Shown here: one piece after another, positions 9,839-18,962 of the stretch | Layout of the letters: the number at the start of each line of letters is the position of its first letter | How positions within the stretch are numbered: the first letter of the stretch is position 1 | Assembly: GCA_037318855.1 (NCBI GenBank) | Contig: CP134874.1 | Span: forward strand, 4,500,459 to 4,564,458 | Length of the DNA stretch: 64,000 bases | Source of the DNA: Candidatus Sedimenticola sp. (ex Thyasira tokunagai) | GTDB lineage: Bacteria > Pseudomonadota > Gammaproteobacteria > Chromatiales > Chromatiaceae | Reading direction: 5' to 3' | Program-made: the position numbers and the translations under genes | Notes under the pieces: generated by a model | Told to the model about the DNA's origin: nothing | Databases searched by the model: none | The model's input: only the letters and a program-made list of their open reading frames with translations

Positions 9839-11005
9839 CTACTTTAGGTAAGTAAATGCCTGTTCCAGATCATCCATCAAATCTTGCGTATCCTCCAGAC
9901 CGATGTTGAGCCGGACCATGTTCTTTCCGGCGTAGAGGGAGGGATTGCGACGCTTAAATCTACCGACAGTGATCAGGCTCTTAAAGCCCCCCCAGCTGTA
10001 GCCGATACCGAACAGCTCAAGAGCGTTAACGAAAGCGGCAATCGTTTCATCCGAATAGTCACTTTTGAAGGTGAATGCAAAAAGGCCGGTTGAGCCGGTG
10101 AAGTCCCGCTTCCAGATCTCATGCTGGGGATGCGATGGCAACGCAGGGTGAATAACCGACTCCACCAGATCGATAGACTCCAGCCGACGGGCCATCTCCA
10201 GCGCCGATGTCTCATGTCGGCACAGGCGTACACCCAGGGTTTTTATGCCACGCAATGCCCGATAGCAGTCATCCGCCGATGCGTAGATCTCCAGGCATCG
10301 GTAGTAATCAGCCAGCACCCCGGCATATTGCTGGTTGGCGGTGACCGTTCCCATCAGCAGATCAGAGTGACCTGAGATGTATTTGGTCACCGAGTGGATA
10401 GAGATATCGACACCCAGGGTGAGAGGCTTGAGGTAGAGTGGCGTTGCCCAGGTGTTGTCGATGACGGTGGTAATCCCCCGCTCCCGGGCAATCCGGGTGA
10501 TCGCCGGTATATCCTGAATCTCAAAGGTGTTGGAACCGGGAGATTCAAGAAAAATCATCCGCGTATTCGGCCTGAGGTAATCTGCGATATCCGCCCCGAT
10601 AGCGGAAGGTACAAACTCCACCTCAATATTGAACCTTGGGAGTACCTTGCGACAGAAGTGGGCACCGGGACCATAGACGTTATCGCAGACGAGGATATGA
10701 TCACCACTGTCGGCATAGGCAAAAAAAGTATGGGTGATGGCAGCCAGTCCCGACTGGAACGCCCGGGTAAGCTCACCCCCCTCAAGTCCGGTAATTGCCT
10801 CTTCCAGGGCCGTCTGAAGGGGCAGGCGATCCGTGCCATAGGTGGCACCCTCATAGCTGCCGGTGTTGGCAAGATAGAGATCTTCACAGCGCTCGAACAG
10901 TACCGTAGACGCGTGGTAGAGCGGTGGATTGATCGTCACCAGCGGTTTACCCGACACTTCGTTGTGGCTGCTGTCGAGATTGATCAGACGTGTGGTCTCT
11001 TTCAT
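9839..11005 (-). CDS. metC: Cystathionine beta-lyase
   Basis: 388 residues, full length. PLP enzyme of the Cys/Met family that cleaves cystathionine to homocysteine, pyruvate and ammonia in methionine synthesis. The PLP lysine is in SVTKYISGHSD near residue 207. ITPPLYHASTV-like start, the YGTDRLPLQ segment and the C-terminal SLITVGRF block (as in SLHTP/SLITP) match the MetC branch rather than MetB; separation by sequence alone is not perfect. The gene stands alone, with metabolically unrelated priA downstream. Confidence 0.88.
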   Translation of the reverse strand: MKETTRLINLDSSHNEVSGKPLVTINPPLYHASTVLFERCEDLYLANTGSYEGATYGTDRLPLQTALEEAITGLEGGELTRAFQSGLAAITHTFFAYADSGDHILVCDNVYGPGAHFCRKVLPRFNIEVEFVPSAIGADIADYLRPNTRMIFLESPGSNTFEIQDIPAITRIARERGITTVIDNTWATPLYLKPLTLGVDISIHSVTKYISGHSDLLMGTVTANQQYAGVLADYYRCLEIYASADDCYRALRGIKTLGVRLCRHETSALEMARRLESIDLVESVIHPALPSHPQHEIWKRDFTGSTGLFAFTFKSDYSDETIAAFVNALELFGIGYSWGGFKSLITVGRFKRRNPSLYAGKNMVRLNIGLEDTQDLMDDLEQAFTYLK

Positions 11006-11360
11006 TGAAGTGATTCGCTCTACCTGGAATGGGCTCAGAGTAAAATTGTAAACCGGCTACCTACAATAATCCTGAAAAAGATCGTGATGGGGAAAAATCT
11101 ATTTTCAGGGGTGATGGTGTCATACAGAGAGCGTGCGCTCTTGGACAGGCCCTGTGGGAGCCCCGCCCTCGGGGCGATGGAATCTTGCAGAGGCCGTGCG
11201 ACGTTCATCGTGGCGAGGGCGCCACTCCTACAGAGCCAGTGCACTCCCGGTATTGGATTGTTAGAAACCTACCGCTGCCACGGTATAAACAGTCAACCTT
11301 GGCCCCTTGAGCTCTTTGCGCCAGAATAAGCTCAAGCATATAGCAACCTGTACAATAGAG
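11006..11360. other. Intergenic region with REP-like palindromes
   Basis: This gap between divergent genes holds inverted repeats at 11152-11232: GGGAGCCCCGCCCTCGGGGC and, further on, a CATCGTGGCGAGGGCGCCACTCCTAC-type arm. The same two arms recur at 26168-26258 in the opposite arrangement. The promoters of metC and the kinase gene must lie here too, but I cannot assign them. Confidence 0.5.
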
Positions 11361-12239
11361 ATGACAGACTGGAACAAGATTGCCGTACACATCAGCACCG
11401 TCACCGGCAGTGACTTTAAGCCACAAAGGCCCAGCACGGTTGGTGGCGGCTGCATCAACAGCAGTGTACTACTGAGCGATGGCGAGCAGCGCTACTTCGT
11501 CAAACTCAACGACCTGCAGATGCTCAATATGTTTGAAGCAGAGCAGGCGGGGCTGGCTGCACTAGCGGCAACCGACACCCTCCGCATCCCTCAGCCCATT
11601 TGCAGCGGCACGGCCGGTGGCGACGCCTATCTGGCAATGGAGTACATTCCACTCTCAGGCGGTGGCGACAGTGAGGCTGCGGGCCGACTGCTGGCAAGCC
11701 TGCATCAAAATACCCATGAGCAGTTCGGCTGGGAGCGAGACAACATCATTGGCGCCACCCATCAACCAAACACGCTGACCGATGACTGGATCGACTTCTG
11801 GCGCAGTCAACGGCTCGGTTTTCAGCTGGAGCTGGCGGCCAAAAACGGCTACCGGGGAGAGCTGCAGCATCGCGGAGAGCTGCTGCTGGAACAGTTTCCG
11901 GCACTGATTGACCACCAGCCGGTCGCATCATTGATTCATGGTGATCTATGGGGCGGCAACCTCGCCTATGACAGCAACGGGCAACCGGTGATCTTTGACC
12001 CCGCCGTCTACTATGCCGACCGTGAGGCTGAGTTGGCAATGACCGAGCTGTTCGGTGGTTTCAACAACCGTTTCTATGATGCCTACAATGAAGTCTGGCC
12101 ACTTGATTCCAACTACCGTCAGCGCAAGATACTCTACAATCTCTACCACATCATCAACCACCTCAACCTGTTTGGCGGTAGTTACCAAAGTCAGGCATTG
12201 GGGATGATTAATCGTCTATTGGCTGATCTGGGGGGCTAA
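11361..12239 (+). CDS. Fructosamine/ketosamine-3-kinase family protein
   Basis: 292 residues from ATG 11361; the frame is open further upstream to 11307, but this start aligns with the family start. APH-like kinase fold: STVGGGCINSSVLL near the N-terminus is the nucleotide loop, HGDLWGGNL at about 193-201 is the catalytic loop (Asp as base) and FDPAVYYADREAELAM at about 211-226 carries the metal-binding Asp. Family members phosphorylate sugars attached to protein amines, which then fall off, repairing glycation. The bacterial substrate is usually unproven. Confidence 0.85.
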   Translation: MTDWNKIAVHISTVTGSDFKPQRPSTVGGGCINSSVLLSDGEQRYFVKLNDLQMLNMFEAEQAGLAALAATDTLRIPQPICSGTAGGDAYLAMEYIPLSGGGDSEAAGRLLASLHQNTHEQFGWERDNIIGATHQPNTLTDDWIDFWRSQRLGFQLELAAKNGYRGELQHRGELLLEQFPALIDHQPVASLIHGDLWGGNLAYDSNGQPVIFDPAVYYADREAELAMTELFGGFNNRFYDAYNEVWPLDSNYRQRKILYNLYHIINHLNLFGGSYQSQALGMINRLLADLGG

Positions 12240-12493
12240 ACAGAAGGGGATGCGGAGGAACTAGGCGCAACAGATAAAGCCAATAGTCCACACAGAGGGT
12301 AGTCTGGGTTGAGCTTGCGAAATCCGGGACCATCACTCGCCAAATCAGCCACCGGTAAACTCATCAGCTCGCAGGCAACTCCCACGGGTTACCTGTTTAT
12401 TATTTTCTCCTTAGGTATAGAAGCTAGCTCAAGTTCCCTGGGTTTCACAAGCTCAATCCAGGCTACTTACTGCATCCCACTTTTCTCATTAAC

Positions 12494-13273
12494 TCAGTGC
12501 TGCAGGATCTGGCTCAAAAACAGTTTGGTGCGGTCATTCTGTGGATCGTTGAAGAAGGCGTGGGGTTCGTTCTCCTCAATAATCTCTCCCTCATCCATAA
12601 AGATCACCCGGTTGGCCACTGTCTTGGCAAAGCCCATCTCGTGGGTGACGCAGAGCATGGTCATGCCGCTTTCGGCCAGTTCGATCATGGTATCCAATAC
12701 CTCTTTGATCATTTCTGGATCTAGTGCCGATGTCGGCTCATCAAAGAGCATGATATTGGGATTCATGCAGAGGCTGCGGGCAATCGCTACCCGCTGCTGC
12801 TGACCACCTGAGAGTTGCCCCGGATACTTCTTTGCCTGTTCAGGAATCTTCACCTTCTCCAGGTACACCATGGCAGCCTCTTCCGCCTGCTTTCGTGGCA
12901 TTTTGCGCACCCATATAGGTGCCAGGCTCAGATTCTCCAACACCGTAAGATGGGGAAAGAGGTTAAAGTGCTGAAACACCATGCCTACCTCTTTGCGTAC
13001 CTGGTCGATATGCTTGATATCGTCAGTCAACTCGGTACCGTCAACGATAATCTGCCCACGCTGATGCTCCTCCAGCCGATTGATGCAGCGAATCATGGTC
13101 GACTTACCGGAACCTGAAGGTCCGCAAATAACGATACGCTCGCCTCTGCGGACAGTTAGATTGATATTCTTCAGCACATGGAACTGGCCGTACCATTTGT
13201 GCATGTCGTTTATCTCGATCACTACATCATCGGATATGGACATACCGTTGCTTACACTATCGTTTTCAGACAT
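12494..13273 (-). CDS. aapP: General L-amino acid ABC transporter, ATP-binding protein
   Basis: 259 residues. ATPase of a polar-amino-acid importer. Walker A GPSGSGKST near 52-60, signature LSGGQQQR near 154-161, Walker B IMLFDEPTSALD near 172-183, and the H-loop in CVTHEMGF. It is the last gene of aapJ-Q-M-P, 27 bases after aapM. The extended hydrophilic N-terminus (about 20 residues) is common in AapP. No convincing terminator follows, though a weak CCTGG..CCAGG pairing lies about 40 bases downstream. Confidence 0.92.
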   Translation of the reverse strand: MSENDSVSNGMSISDDVVIEINDMHKWYGQFHVLKNINLTVRRGERIVICGPSGSGKSTMIRCINRLEEHQRGQIIVDGTELTDDIKHIDQVRKEVGMVFQHFNLFPHLTVLENLSLAPIWVRKMPRKQAEEAAMVYLEKVKIPEQAKKYPGQLSGGQQQRVAIARSLCMNPNIMLFDEPTSALDPEMIKEVLDTMIELAESGMTMLCVTHEMGFAKTVANRVIFMDEGEIIEENEPHAFFNDPQNDRTKLFLSQILQH

Positions 13274-13300
13274 CTATTGTCTCCAAAACTCAAACTCTTT

Positions 13301-14398
13301 TTAGCGGGCATGGCCCGTGTGCAGTTTACGTTCCAGCGCCTGGCTGTAGCGCGACATGCTGAAACAGAAGACCCAGAAGATCAGCGCGGCGAACACATAG
13401 CCCTCGATTGAGAAGCCCAGCCACTTCGGATCGGCAAATGCCGTCTGGATCATCGCCAGCAGATCGAACAGCCCGATAATCAGCACCAGTGTCGTATCCT
13501 TGAACAGAGCGATAAAGGTATTGACGATACCGGGGATCACCAGCTTCAACGCCTGGGGTAGAACAATCAGCCCCATACACTTCCAGTAACTCAGGCCCAA
13601 CGCCTCGGCAGCCTCATATTGGCCTTTGGGAATAGCCGCCAATCCACCGCGCACCACCTCGGCCATATAGGCGGATTGAAACAGAACAATACCGATCATG
13701 GCCCGCAGCAGCTTGTCGAAATGGCTCCCTTCGGGGAGAAACAGGGGCAGCATCACCGACGCCATAAACAGCACGGTAATCAATGGCACCCCGCGCCAGA
13801 ACTCGATAAAGACCACGCTGACCGATTTAACAATCGGCATCTTCGAACGACGACCAAGAGCCAGCACAATGCCGATAGGCAAAGAGGCGACAATACCCAC
13901 GCCTGACAGAATCAGCGTCAACGTCAACCCACCCCACCTGCTGGTCTCAACCGGCTCAAGACCGAAGCTGCCACCGCTGAAAAGCTGGTAAGCAATAACC
14001 GGATAGATAAAGAGGATACCTGCGGCCAGCATCCCCTTATGGTGAAAACGCTCAATGAACAGTGGAATTGCCAGCAGCACCAGCAAACCAAATGCGATAT
14101 TGATCCGCCAGTACTCTTCAGACGGATAGAAGCCGTACATAAACTGATCAAAGCGCACACTGACAAAGACCCAGCAGGCGCCGCCACTGGTGCAGGCATC
14201 ACGGCTATCTCCGACCCAGTCAGCCTTGATAAAGGCCCATTCAATCAGGGGGGGCACGGTCAGATAGAGCAGATAGAGGGCCAGCAGAGTAAATCCGCTA
14301 TTCAGCCAGGAGGAGAAGAGGTTGCTTCTCAGCCAACCGATAACACCCACATTGGCTGCAGGCGGCGACAAGTCAGGATGGGGTGTATGCGTACTCAT
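13301..14398 (-). CDS. aapM: General L-amino acid ABC transporter, permease
   Basis: 365 residues, longer than single-domain His/Gln permeases, as is usual for AapM. About eight membrane segments; the conserved ABC loop is EAAEALGLSYWKCMGLIVLPQALK in the C-terminal half, where it contacts the ATPase. A periplasmic loop after the first membrane segment contains two Cys (DACTSGGACW), a possible disulfide. It lies three bases after aapQ and probably depends on translation of that gene. Confidence 0.9.
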   Translation of the reverse strand: MSTHTPHPDLSPPAANVGVIGWLRSNLFSSWLNSGFTLLALYLLYLTVPPLIEWAFIKADWVGDSRDACTSGGACWVFVSVRFDQFMYGFYPSEEYWRINIAFGLLVLLAIPLFIERFHHKGMLAAGILFIYPVIAYQLFSGGSFGLEPVETSRWGGLTLTLILSGVGIVASLPIGIVLALGRRSKMPIVKSVSVVFIEFWRGVPLITVLFMASVMLPLFLPEGSHFDKLLRAMIGIVLFQSAYMAEVVRGGLAAIPKGQYEAAEALGLSYWKCMGLIVLPQALKLVIPGIVNTFIALFKDTTLVLIIGLFDLLAMIQTAFADPKWLGFSIEGYVFAALIFWVFCFSMSRYSQALERKLHTGHAR

Positions 14399-14401
14399 GA
14401 C

Positions 14402-15592
14402 CTATCTCTCCACCAGTTGCTTGCGCTTGTTATACCAGTTCATGAACATTGAGATACTCAGACTGATGGTGAGATAGACCCCCATGGTCATGGCGATAAC
14501 CTCCACCGCCTGCCCGGTCTGATTCAGCGTGGTACCCGCAAATACAGCCACCAGATCCGGGTAGCCGATTGCGGTTGCCAGGGATGAGTTCTTGGTCAGA
14601 TTAAGATATTGGCTCGTAAGCTGGGGAATGATCACCCTCAGCGCCTGGGGAATAATCACCATGCGCAGGGTTACACTGGGACGCAGACCCAATGCGTAAG
14701 CAGCTTCGGTCTGACCATGGCTCACCGCCAGGATCCCTGAGCGCACGGCTTCGGCGATAAAGGCACCGGTGTAGATACTCAAAGCTATTAACAGTGCCGC
14801 CAGCTCGGGAATAATCACCATGCCGCCCTTGAAATTGAAACCTTTGAGTGCAGGCAACTCCCAGGAGAGCGGCATCCCCATAGCAAAATAAGCCAACAAG
14901 GGCAGACCGAAAAGAAGTCCCAGAGAGGCATAAACCGTATGGAACTGTTGACCGCTTTCCTCTTGCCGACGGCGGGCCCAGCGCACCATTAGAACGATGG
15001 CCACAATCGCTACAGCGAGTGCCGCCGAAACCAGCCAAAAACCCTCCTCGAAAACGGGAGCGGGGAGATAAAAACCACGATTATTCAGAAAAAAGGATTC
15101 ACCGATGCTCAAGCTCAGCTTTGGTCTCGGCAGCGGCTGCAGCACGGCAAAGTACCAGAACATAATCTGCAGCAGCAACGGAATATTACGGAATGTCTCT
15201 ACGTAGACTGTTGCGATTCTGGCGATCAGCCAGTTACGGGAGAGTCTCGCCACACCCATCGTAAAACCGATGATTGTCGCCAGAATAATACCCAGCCCGG
15301 AGACAAGAAGCGTGTTGAGCAGACCGACAAAAAAGGTACGGCCGTAGGTATAGGTTTCATCAAACGGTATCAGGGACTGAAGGATACCAAATCCCGCCTC
15401 CTGTGAAAGAAAACCGAAACCGGTACTGATACCCCGCTGCTCAAGATTGTGCAGGGTATTGGTAAATAGGGTGTAACCGACCAGACAGAGGGCCAGCGTG
15501 AGAAGCATCTGAAACAGGACCGAACGAAAGACCGGCCGTCGCCAGAGCGCCGCCTTGGCAGGCGTGGAGTTCAACTGCTGTTCAACCGCCAT
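14402..15592 (-). CDS. aapQ: General L-amino acid ABC transporter, permease
   Basis: 396 residues with a long N-terminal extension and about eight membrane segments, the typical AapQ layout. The ABC coupling loop reads EAAYALGLRPSVTLRMVIIPQALR. It pairs with AapM to form the membrane channel. It follows aapJ after 91 bases containing a strong hairpin, then is tightly packed with aapM. Confidence 0.9.
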   Translation of the reverse strand: MAVEQQLNSTPAKAALWRRPVFRSVLFQMLLTLALCLVGYTLFTNTLHNLEQRGISTGFGFLSQEAGFGILQSLIPFDETYTYGRTFFVGLLNTLLVSGLGIILATIIGFTMGVARLSRNWLIARIATVYVETFRNIPLLLQIMFWYFAVLQPLPRPKLSLSIGESFFLNNRGFYLPAPVFEEGFWLVSAALAVAIVAIVLMVRWARRRQEESGQQFHTVYASLGLLFGLPLLAYFAMGMPLSWELPALKGFNFKGGMVIIPELAALLIALSIYTGAFIAEAVRSGILAVSHGQTEAAYALGLRPSVTLRMVIIPQALRVIIPQLTSQYLNLTKNSSLATAIGYPDLVAVFAGTTLNQTGQAVEVIAMTMGVYLTISLSISMFMNWYNKRKQLVER

Positions 15593-15626
15593 GGAGTATG
15601 ACCTTCAGGTCGGAGGATAAGAACAA

Positions 15627-15656
15627 GCCGCAGAACAGTATCGACTGTTCTGCGGC
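15627..15656 (-). terminator. Intercistronic hairpin between aapJ and aapQ
   Basis: A perfect 13-bp stem (GCCGCAGAACAGT and its complement) around a four-base loop sits about 30 bases past the aapJ stop. There is no long U-run, so it is more likely a partial terminator or an mRNA 3'-end stabiliser. Binding-protein genes often use this to make more binding protein than permease. Confidence 0.7.
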
Positions 15657-15683
15657 TCTCTTCATGCGGCTAGGCCGCGTCCA

Positions 15684-16703
15684 TTAGCGGATGGGTGGTG
15701 CGTACTGCAGGCCGCCTTTGTTCCAGAGGGCGTTCTGTCCACGAGCGATCTTGAGGGGGCTGCTCATGCCCACATTGCGTTCAAAGGCTTCGGAGTAGTT
15801 GCCTACACCCTTGATAATGTTTGCAGCCCAACCATCCGTCAGACCCAAACCCTTGCCCTTGATACCTTCAAGTCCGAGCAGGCGACGAATACCGGGGTCC
15901 TTGCTCTCCATCATCTTGCCGACGTTAGCAGAGGTAATGCCCATCTCTTCGGCATTGAGCATGGCAATCAGAGACCAGCGCACGACGTTGAACCACTCGT
16001 CATCACCCTGGGCAACCACGGGGCCAAGGGGCTCCTTGGAGATCACCTCGGGCAGCACAATGGCACTGCTTGGATCTTTCAGCTTGATACGCAGCGCGTA
16101 GAGTTGAGATTGATCGGAGGTCAATGCATCGCAACGCCCCGCCTCAAAAGCCTTCACGGTTTCATCAGATGAGTCGAAGGTAATAGGGGTGTAGGACATC
16201 TTGTTGGCACGGAAGTAGTCGGCAAGATTCAGCTCGGTAGTGGTACCGGCCTGAATGCAGAACGATGCACCGTCCAGTTCCATGGAGCTCTTTACACCAA
16301 GATCTTTGGTTACCAGAAAACCCTGGCCATCGTAGTAATTCACACCGGCAAAATTGAGGCCCAGGGAAGAGTCACGAGTCAATGTCCAGGTGGTGTTGCG
16401 GGAGAGCATATCGATCTCACCGGACTGCAGGGCGGTAAAACGCTCCTTGGCTGTCAGCGGCGTGTATTTCACTTTGCCTGCATCTCCCAGGGCGGCGGCG
16501 GCCACGGCGCGGCAGATATCGACATCCAGCCCTGCCCAGTTACCCTTGTCATCGGCAATGGAAAAGCCGGGCAATCCAGTACTTACACCGCACTGAACGA
16601 ACCCTTTTTTCTTGACTGAATCGAGGGTGGCACCGGCTTGTACTGTTGTGGAAAAGGCTGTTGCGAGTGCTACAGCTGTTGCGATTGCATAAATCTTTTT
16701 CAT
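15684..16703 (-). CDS. aapJ: General L-amino acid ABC transporter, substrate-binding protein
   Basis: 339 residues from ATG 16703 (MKKIYAIATAVALATAF, a standard signal peptide cleaved near VQA); two ATGs 9 and 12 bases upstream are also possible. Periplasmic binding protein of the SBP_bac_3 type: VQCGVSTGLPGFSIAD, GLDVDICRAVAAA and DMLSRNTTWTLTRD are family blocks; two Cys (QCG and FCIQAG regions) and GRCDALTSDQSQLYALR are also conserved in AapJ. First gene of the operon; an NtrC-like palindrome lies about 265 bases upstream. Confidence 0.93.
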   Translation of the reverse strand: MKKIYAIATAVALATAFSTTVQAGATLDSVKKKGFVQCGVSTGLPGFSIADDKGNWAGLDVDICRAVAAAALGDAGKVKYTPLTAKERFTALQSGEIDMLSRNTTWTLTRDSSLGLNFAGVNYYDGQGFLVTKDLGVKSSMELDGASFCIQAGTTTELNLADYFRANKMSYTPITFDSSDETVKAFEAGRCDALTSDQSQLYALRIKLKDPSSAIVLPEVISKEPLGPVVAQGDDEWFNVVRWSLIAMLNAEEMGITSANVGKMMESKDPGIRRLLGLEGIKGKGLGLTDGWAANIIKGVGNYSEAFERNVGMSSPLKIARGQNALWNKGGLQYAPPIR

Positions 16704-16967
16704 AGTCTCCATCATCCTTTATCTCTATTTGCAATTATTTATTAAGTCGACAAACACAGCCACTGTTCCCAAAAATCAAAGTGGTGACATGGATGCGACA
16801 AACCTATTCACAAATTCTATATCCAACTACAACCCTAATGCTCTGCGGCACCCCATTATCGATTCCATCATGGGAATTTCAGGCTGTACGTACCTCGACT
16901 TTAACTCTCCTGTAAGGTGCCATGCAACAACTATATAACCCTGAATCTTGGCGGATTTTCACCCACA

Positions 16968-16984
16968 TGCACCAGATAGGTGCA
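16968..16984. promoter_or_regulatory. NtrC-like binding site
   Basis: TGCACCAGATAGGTGCA matches the NtrC palindrome TGCACC-N5-GGTGCA exactly. It lies about 265 bases upstream of aapJ, a suitable enhancer distance for a sigma-54 promoter, and close behind the end of the hydrolase gene. I searched the interval for a -24/-12 element (TGGCAC-N5-TTGC) and found no good match, so control by NtrC is an inference from the site alone. Confidence 0.5.
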
Positions 16985-17010
16985 TTCAGAAGAACCCATG
17001 CCTCGGACGC

Positions 17011-17796
17011 TTACTTCAACTTGCGCCCTGGAGCCACTTTCCCCAGCCAAGCACGAACCGTTGAAATCAGCGTATCATCCAGGCCGAGAAAAAAATGATC
17101 CGCCCCCTCAATTCGGGTCTGCCGGTAATCACTGTTTTTCGCCCTTGCCGCCGCTGCCGCACGCTCATGGACACTACCGAGTACCGATTGAAGATCCTGA
17201 CTTCCGTAGATATCAAGCATAGGCAACTGCAGCTTCTGCAGCGCCCCCAGCGTACCGCTCTCTTTCTCCTTTTTGTCTGCACTTAGACCAACGGTCACCA
17301 ACGCCCTTACCTCCTGTGACTTGCCGGCGGCAAGGTGCTCCAGCGCCATGCGCGCCCCCAGGCTATGGCTGATGATGACAATATTCTCAACTTTCATCTT
17401 CTTCAGGTAGTCAACAGCAGCGGCTATGCGCGGTCCCGCCTCAGGAATCAGCTCCCGGTAGGCGCCTGGAGGCGCCTCTGCCGACGCGATGGGCATCTGG
17501 ATCGAAAAGGTGCGCCAACCATGGTCAAGCAGCCCCGTGCGCATGGGCTGAATCACCTCGGTCCAGTCCGGGTGCGCACCACGGCCATGAATTATGATCG
17601 CAGCACCTTTGGCGTAGCTGCTCTCCTCCTTTGCATAGATGGCAAGAAAGTCGGCCCCTCCCGCCTGCAACCTGACAGGCTCCCCATCCAGGATCATCTC
17701 TTCGATCTCATTACTTATACGTCGTTCCCGAGCCAAATCGGATGCAGGCAGCAGAGTGGAAAAAAAGACCAGGCAGAGCAACAGCAACAAACGCAT
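17011..17796 (-). CDS. Exported alpha/beta hydrolase-like protein, DUF3530-like
   Basis: 261 residues from ATG 17796, chosen because AGGAGG lies just upstream and a clear signal peptide follows (MRLLLLLCLVFFSTLLPAS). The longer frame to 17898 lacks such a site. Alpha/beta-hydrolase marks: oxyanion region IIHGRGAHPDW, nucleophile elbow ISHSLGARMA (Ser in S-H-S-L-G), acid in DIYGSQD and His in EGADHFFLG. DUF3530 is the best family name I can offer. Probably periplasmic; substrate unknown. Divergent from rpe. Confidence 0.75.
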   Translation of the reverse strand: MRLLLLLCLVFFSTLLPASDLARERRISNEIEEMILDGEPVRLQAGGADFLAIYAKEESSYAKGAAIIIHGRGAHPDWTEVIQPMRTGLLDHGWRTFSIQMPIASAEAPPGAYRELIPEAGPRIAAAVDYLKKMKVENIVIISHSLGARMALEHLAAGKSQEVRALVTVGLSADKKEKESGTLGALQKLQLPMLDIYGSQDLQSVLGSVHERAAAAARAKNSDYRQTRIEGADHFFLGLDDTLISTVRAWLGKVAPGRKLK

Positions 17797-18050
17797 ACCA
17801 ACCTCCTGCGAACGGATGAACCGGAGCAACAACCCCTCCATATACCCTATTATCGATCGGGTTGAAGGAGAGCGCCCAGGTGGAACCTCCATAATCAAGT
17901 AATCTTATGGCCCCCATAAGTTACTCTTTTCTATAGAGATATTACAAGGATATTGAGTGAAAAAAGCAGCCGCATAGGGTAAAGTGACCACCAATTTCAC
18001 ATTTCTTATATCCAACGCCCGATATTCAGGGCCGGCCAGAGGTATCTATC

Positions 18051-18740
18051 ATGGCAGACTTCAAGATTGCACCCTCCATTCTTTCCGCCGATTTCGCCAA
18101 GCTGGGCGAAGAGGTAGACAATGTTCTGGCGGCTGGTGCGGACTACGTACACTTCGATGTCATGGACAATCACTATGTCCCCAACCTCACCATCGGGCCA
18201 TTGGTCTGCGATGCACTGCGCAGCCACGGCGTTACCGCCGAGATCGACGTCCATATGATGGTCAAGCCGGTAGATCGCATCATCCCCGACTTCGCCAAGG
18301 CCGGTGCCAGCTACATCACCTTCCATCCGGAAGGCAGCGAGCACATTGACCGCTCTCTGCAGCTGATCCGTGAGCACGGATGCAAATCGGGTCTGGTGTT
18401 CAACCCCTCCACCCCGCTGAGCCATCTCGACTACGTACTGGATAAAGTGGATATGATCCTGATCATGTCGGTCAACCCAGGCTTCGGTGGCCAGAGCTTC
18501 ATTCCCGCCGCCATGGACAAACTGCGTGCCTGTCGCAAGCTGATCGACGATTCCGGCCTCGACATCCGCCTTGAGATCGACGGCGGTGTCAAAGTAGATA
18601 ACATCCGCGAAATCGCCGAAGCGGGCGCCGACACCTTCGTCGCAGGCTCAGGTATCTTCGGCAACGCTCAGGACTCAGATCCCAACCACTACAACACCGT
18701 CATCCAGCAGATGCGTGATGAGTTGGCTAAGGTGAGTTGA
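18051..18740 (+). CDS. rpe: Ribulose-phosphate 3-epimerase
   Basis: 229 residues. Interconverts ribulose-5-P and xylulose-5-P in the pentose phosphate and Calvin cycles. TIM-barrel metal and catalytic residues are present: His34, Asp36 and the HFDVMDNHYVPN block, MVNPGFGGQSF near 140, EIDGGV near 176 and FVAGSGIFG near the end. First gene of the rpe-gph-trpE-trpG-trpD neighbourhood, an order common in gammaproteobacteria. An AGAGG ribosome site precedes the ATG. Confidence 0.96.
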   Translation: MADFKIAPSILSADFAKLGEEVDNVLAAGADYVHFDVMDNHYVPNLTIGPLVCDALRSHGVTAEIDVHMMVKPVDRIIPDFAKAGASYITFHPEGSEHIDRSLQLIREHGCKSGLVFNPSTPLSHLDYVLDKVDMILIMSVNPGFGGQSFIPAAMDKLRACRKLIDDSGLDIRLEIDGGVKVDNIREIAEAGADTFVAGSGIFGNAQDSDPNHYNTVIQQMRDELAKVS

Positions 18741-18760
18741 TACAGGCCTGATAGCTTTAA

Positions 18761-18901
18761 GCCGCAAATGGACGCGAATAAACGCAAATAAAAGCCGTTG
18801 GCTAATTAATGCAGAATATAGAGCACCTTTAAAGAGACTCGGCCGCTATTCTGTATAACACCAGCATACAAATTTGTGTTTATTCGCGTTAATTTGCGGC
18901 C
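18761..18901. repeat. Inverted repeat pair between rpe and gph
   Basis: GCCGCAAATGGACGCGAATA at 18761 onward reappears inverted at about 18873-18901 (GCCGCAAATTAACGCGAATA on the other strand), about 29 bases per arm with only four mismatches. The 80-base loop has no gene. This may be a mobile intergenic repeat or form a large hairpin that weakens read-through into gph. Confidence 0.6.
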
Positions 18902-18962
18902 CATATCCTCAAACCACATCTATTGCGCCCCCTCTGCGTACGCGACACCTAAAGTGAACTAA

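Noticed and set aside
16716..16960. Sigma-54 promoter for aapJ
   Set aside because: TGGCAC occurs once on the coding strand, but without TTGC at the right distance.
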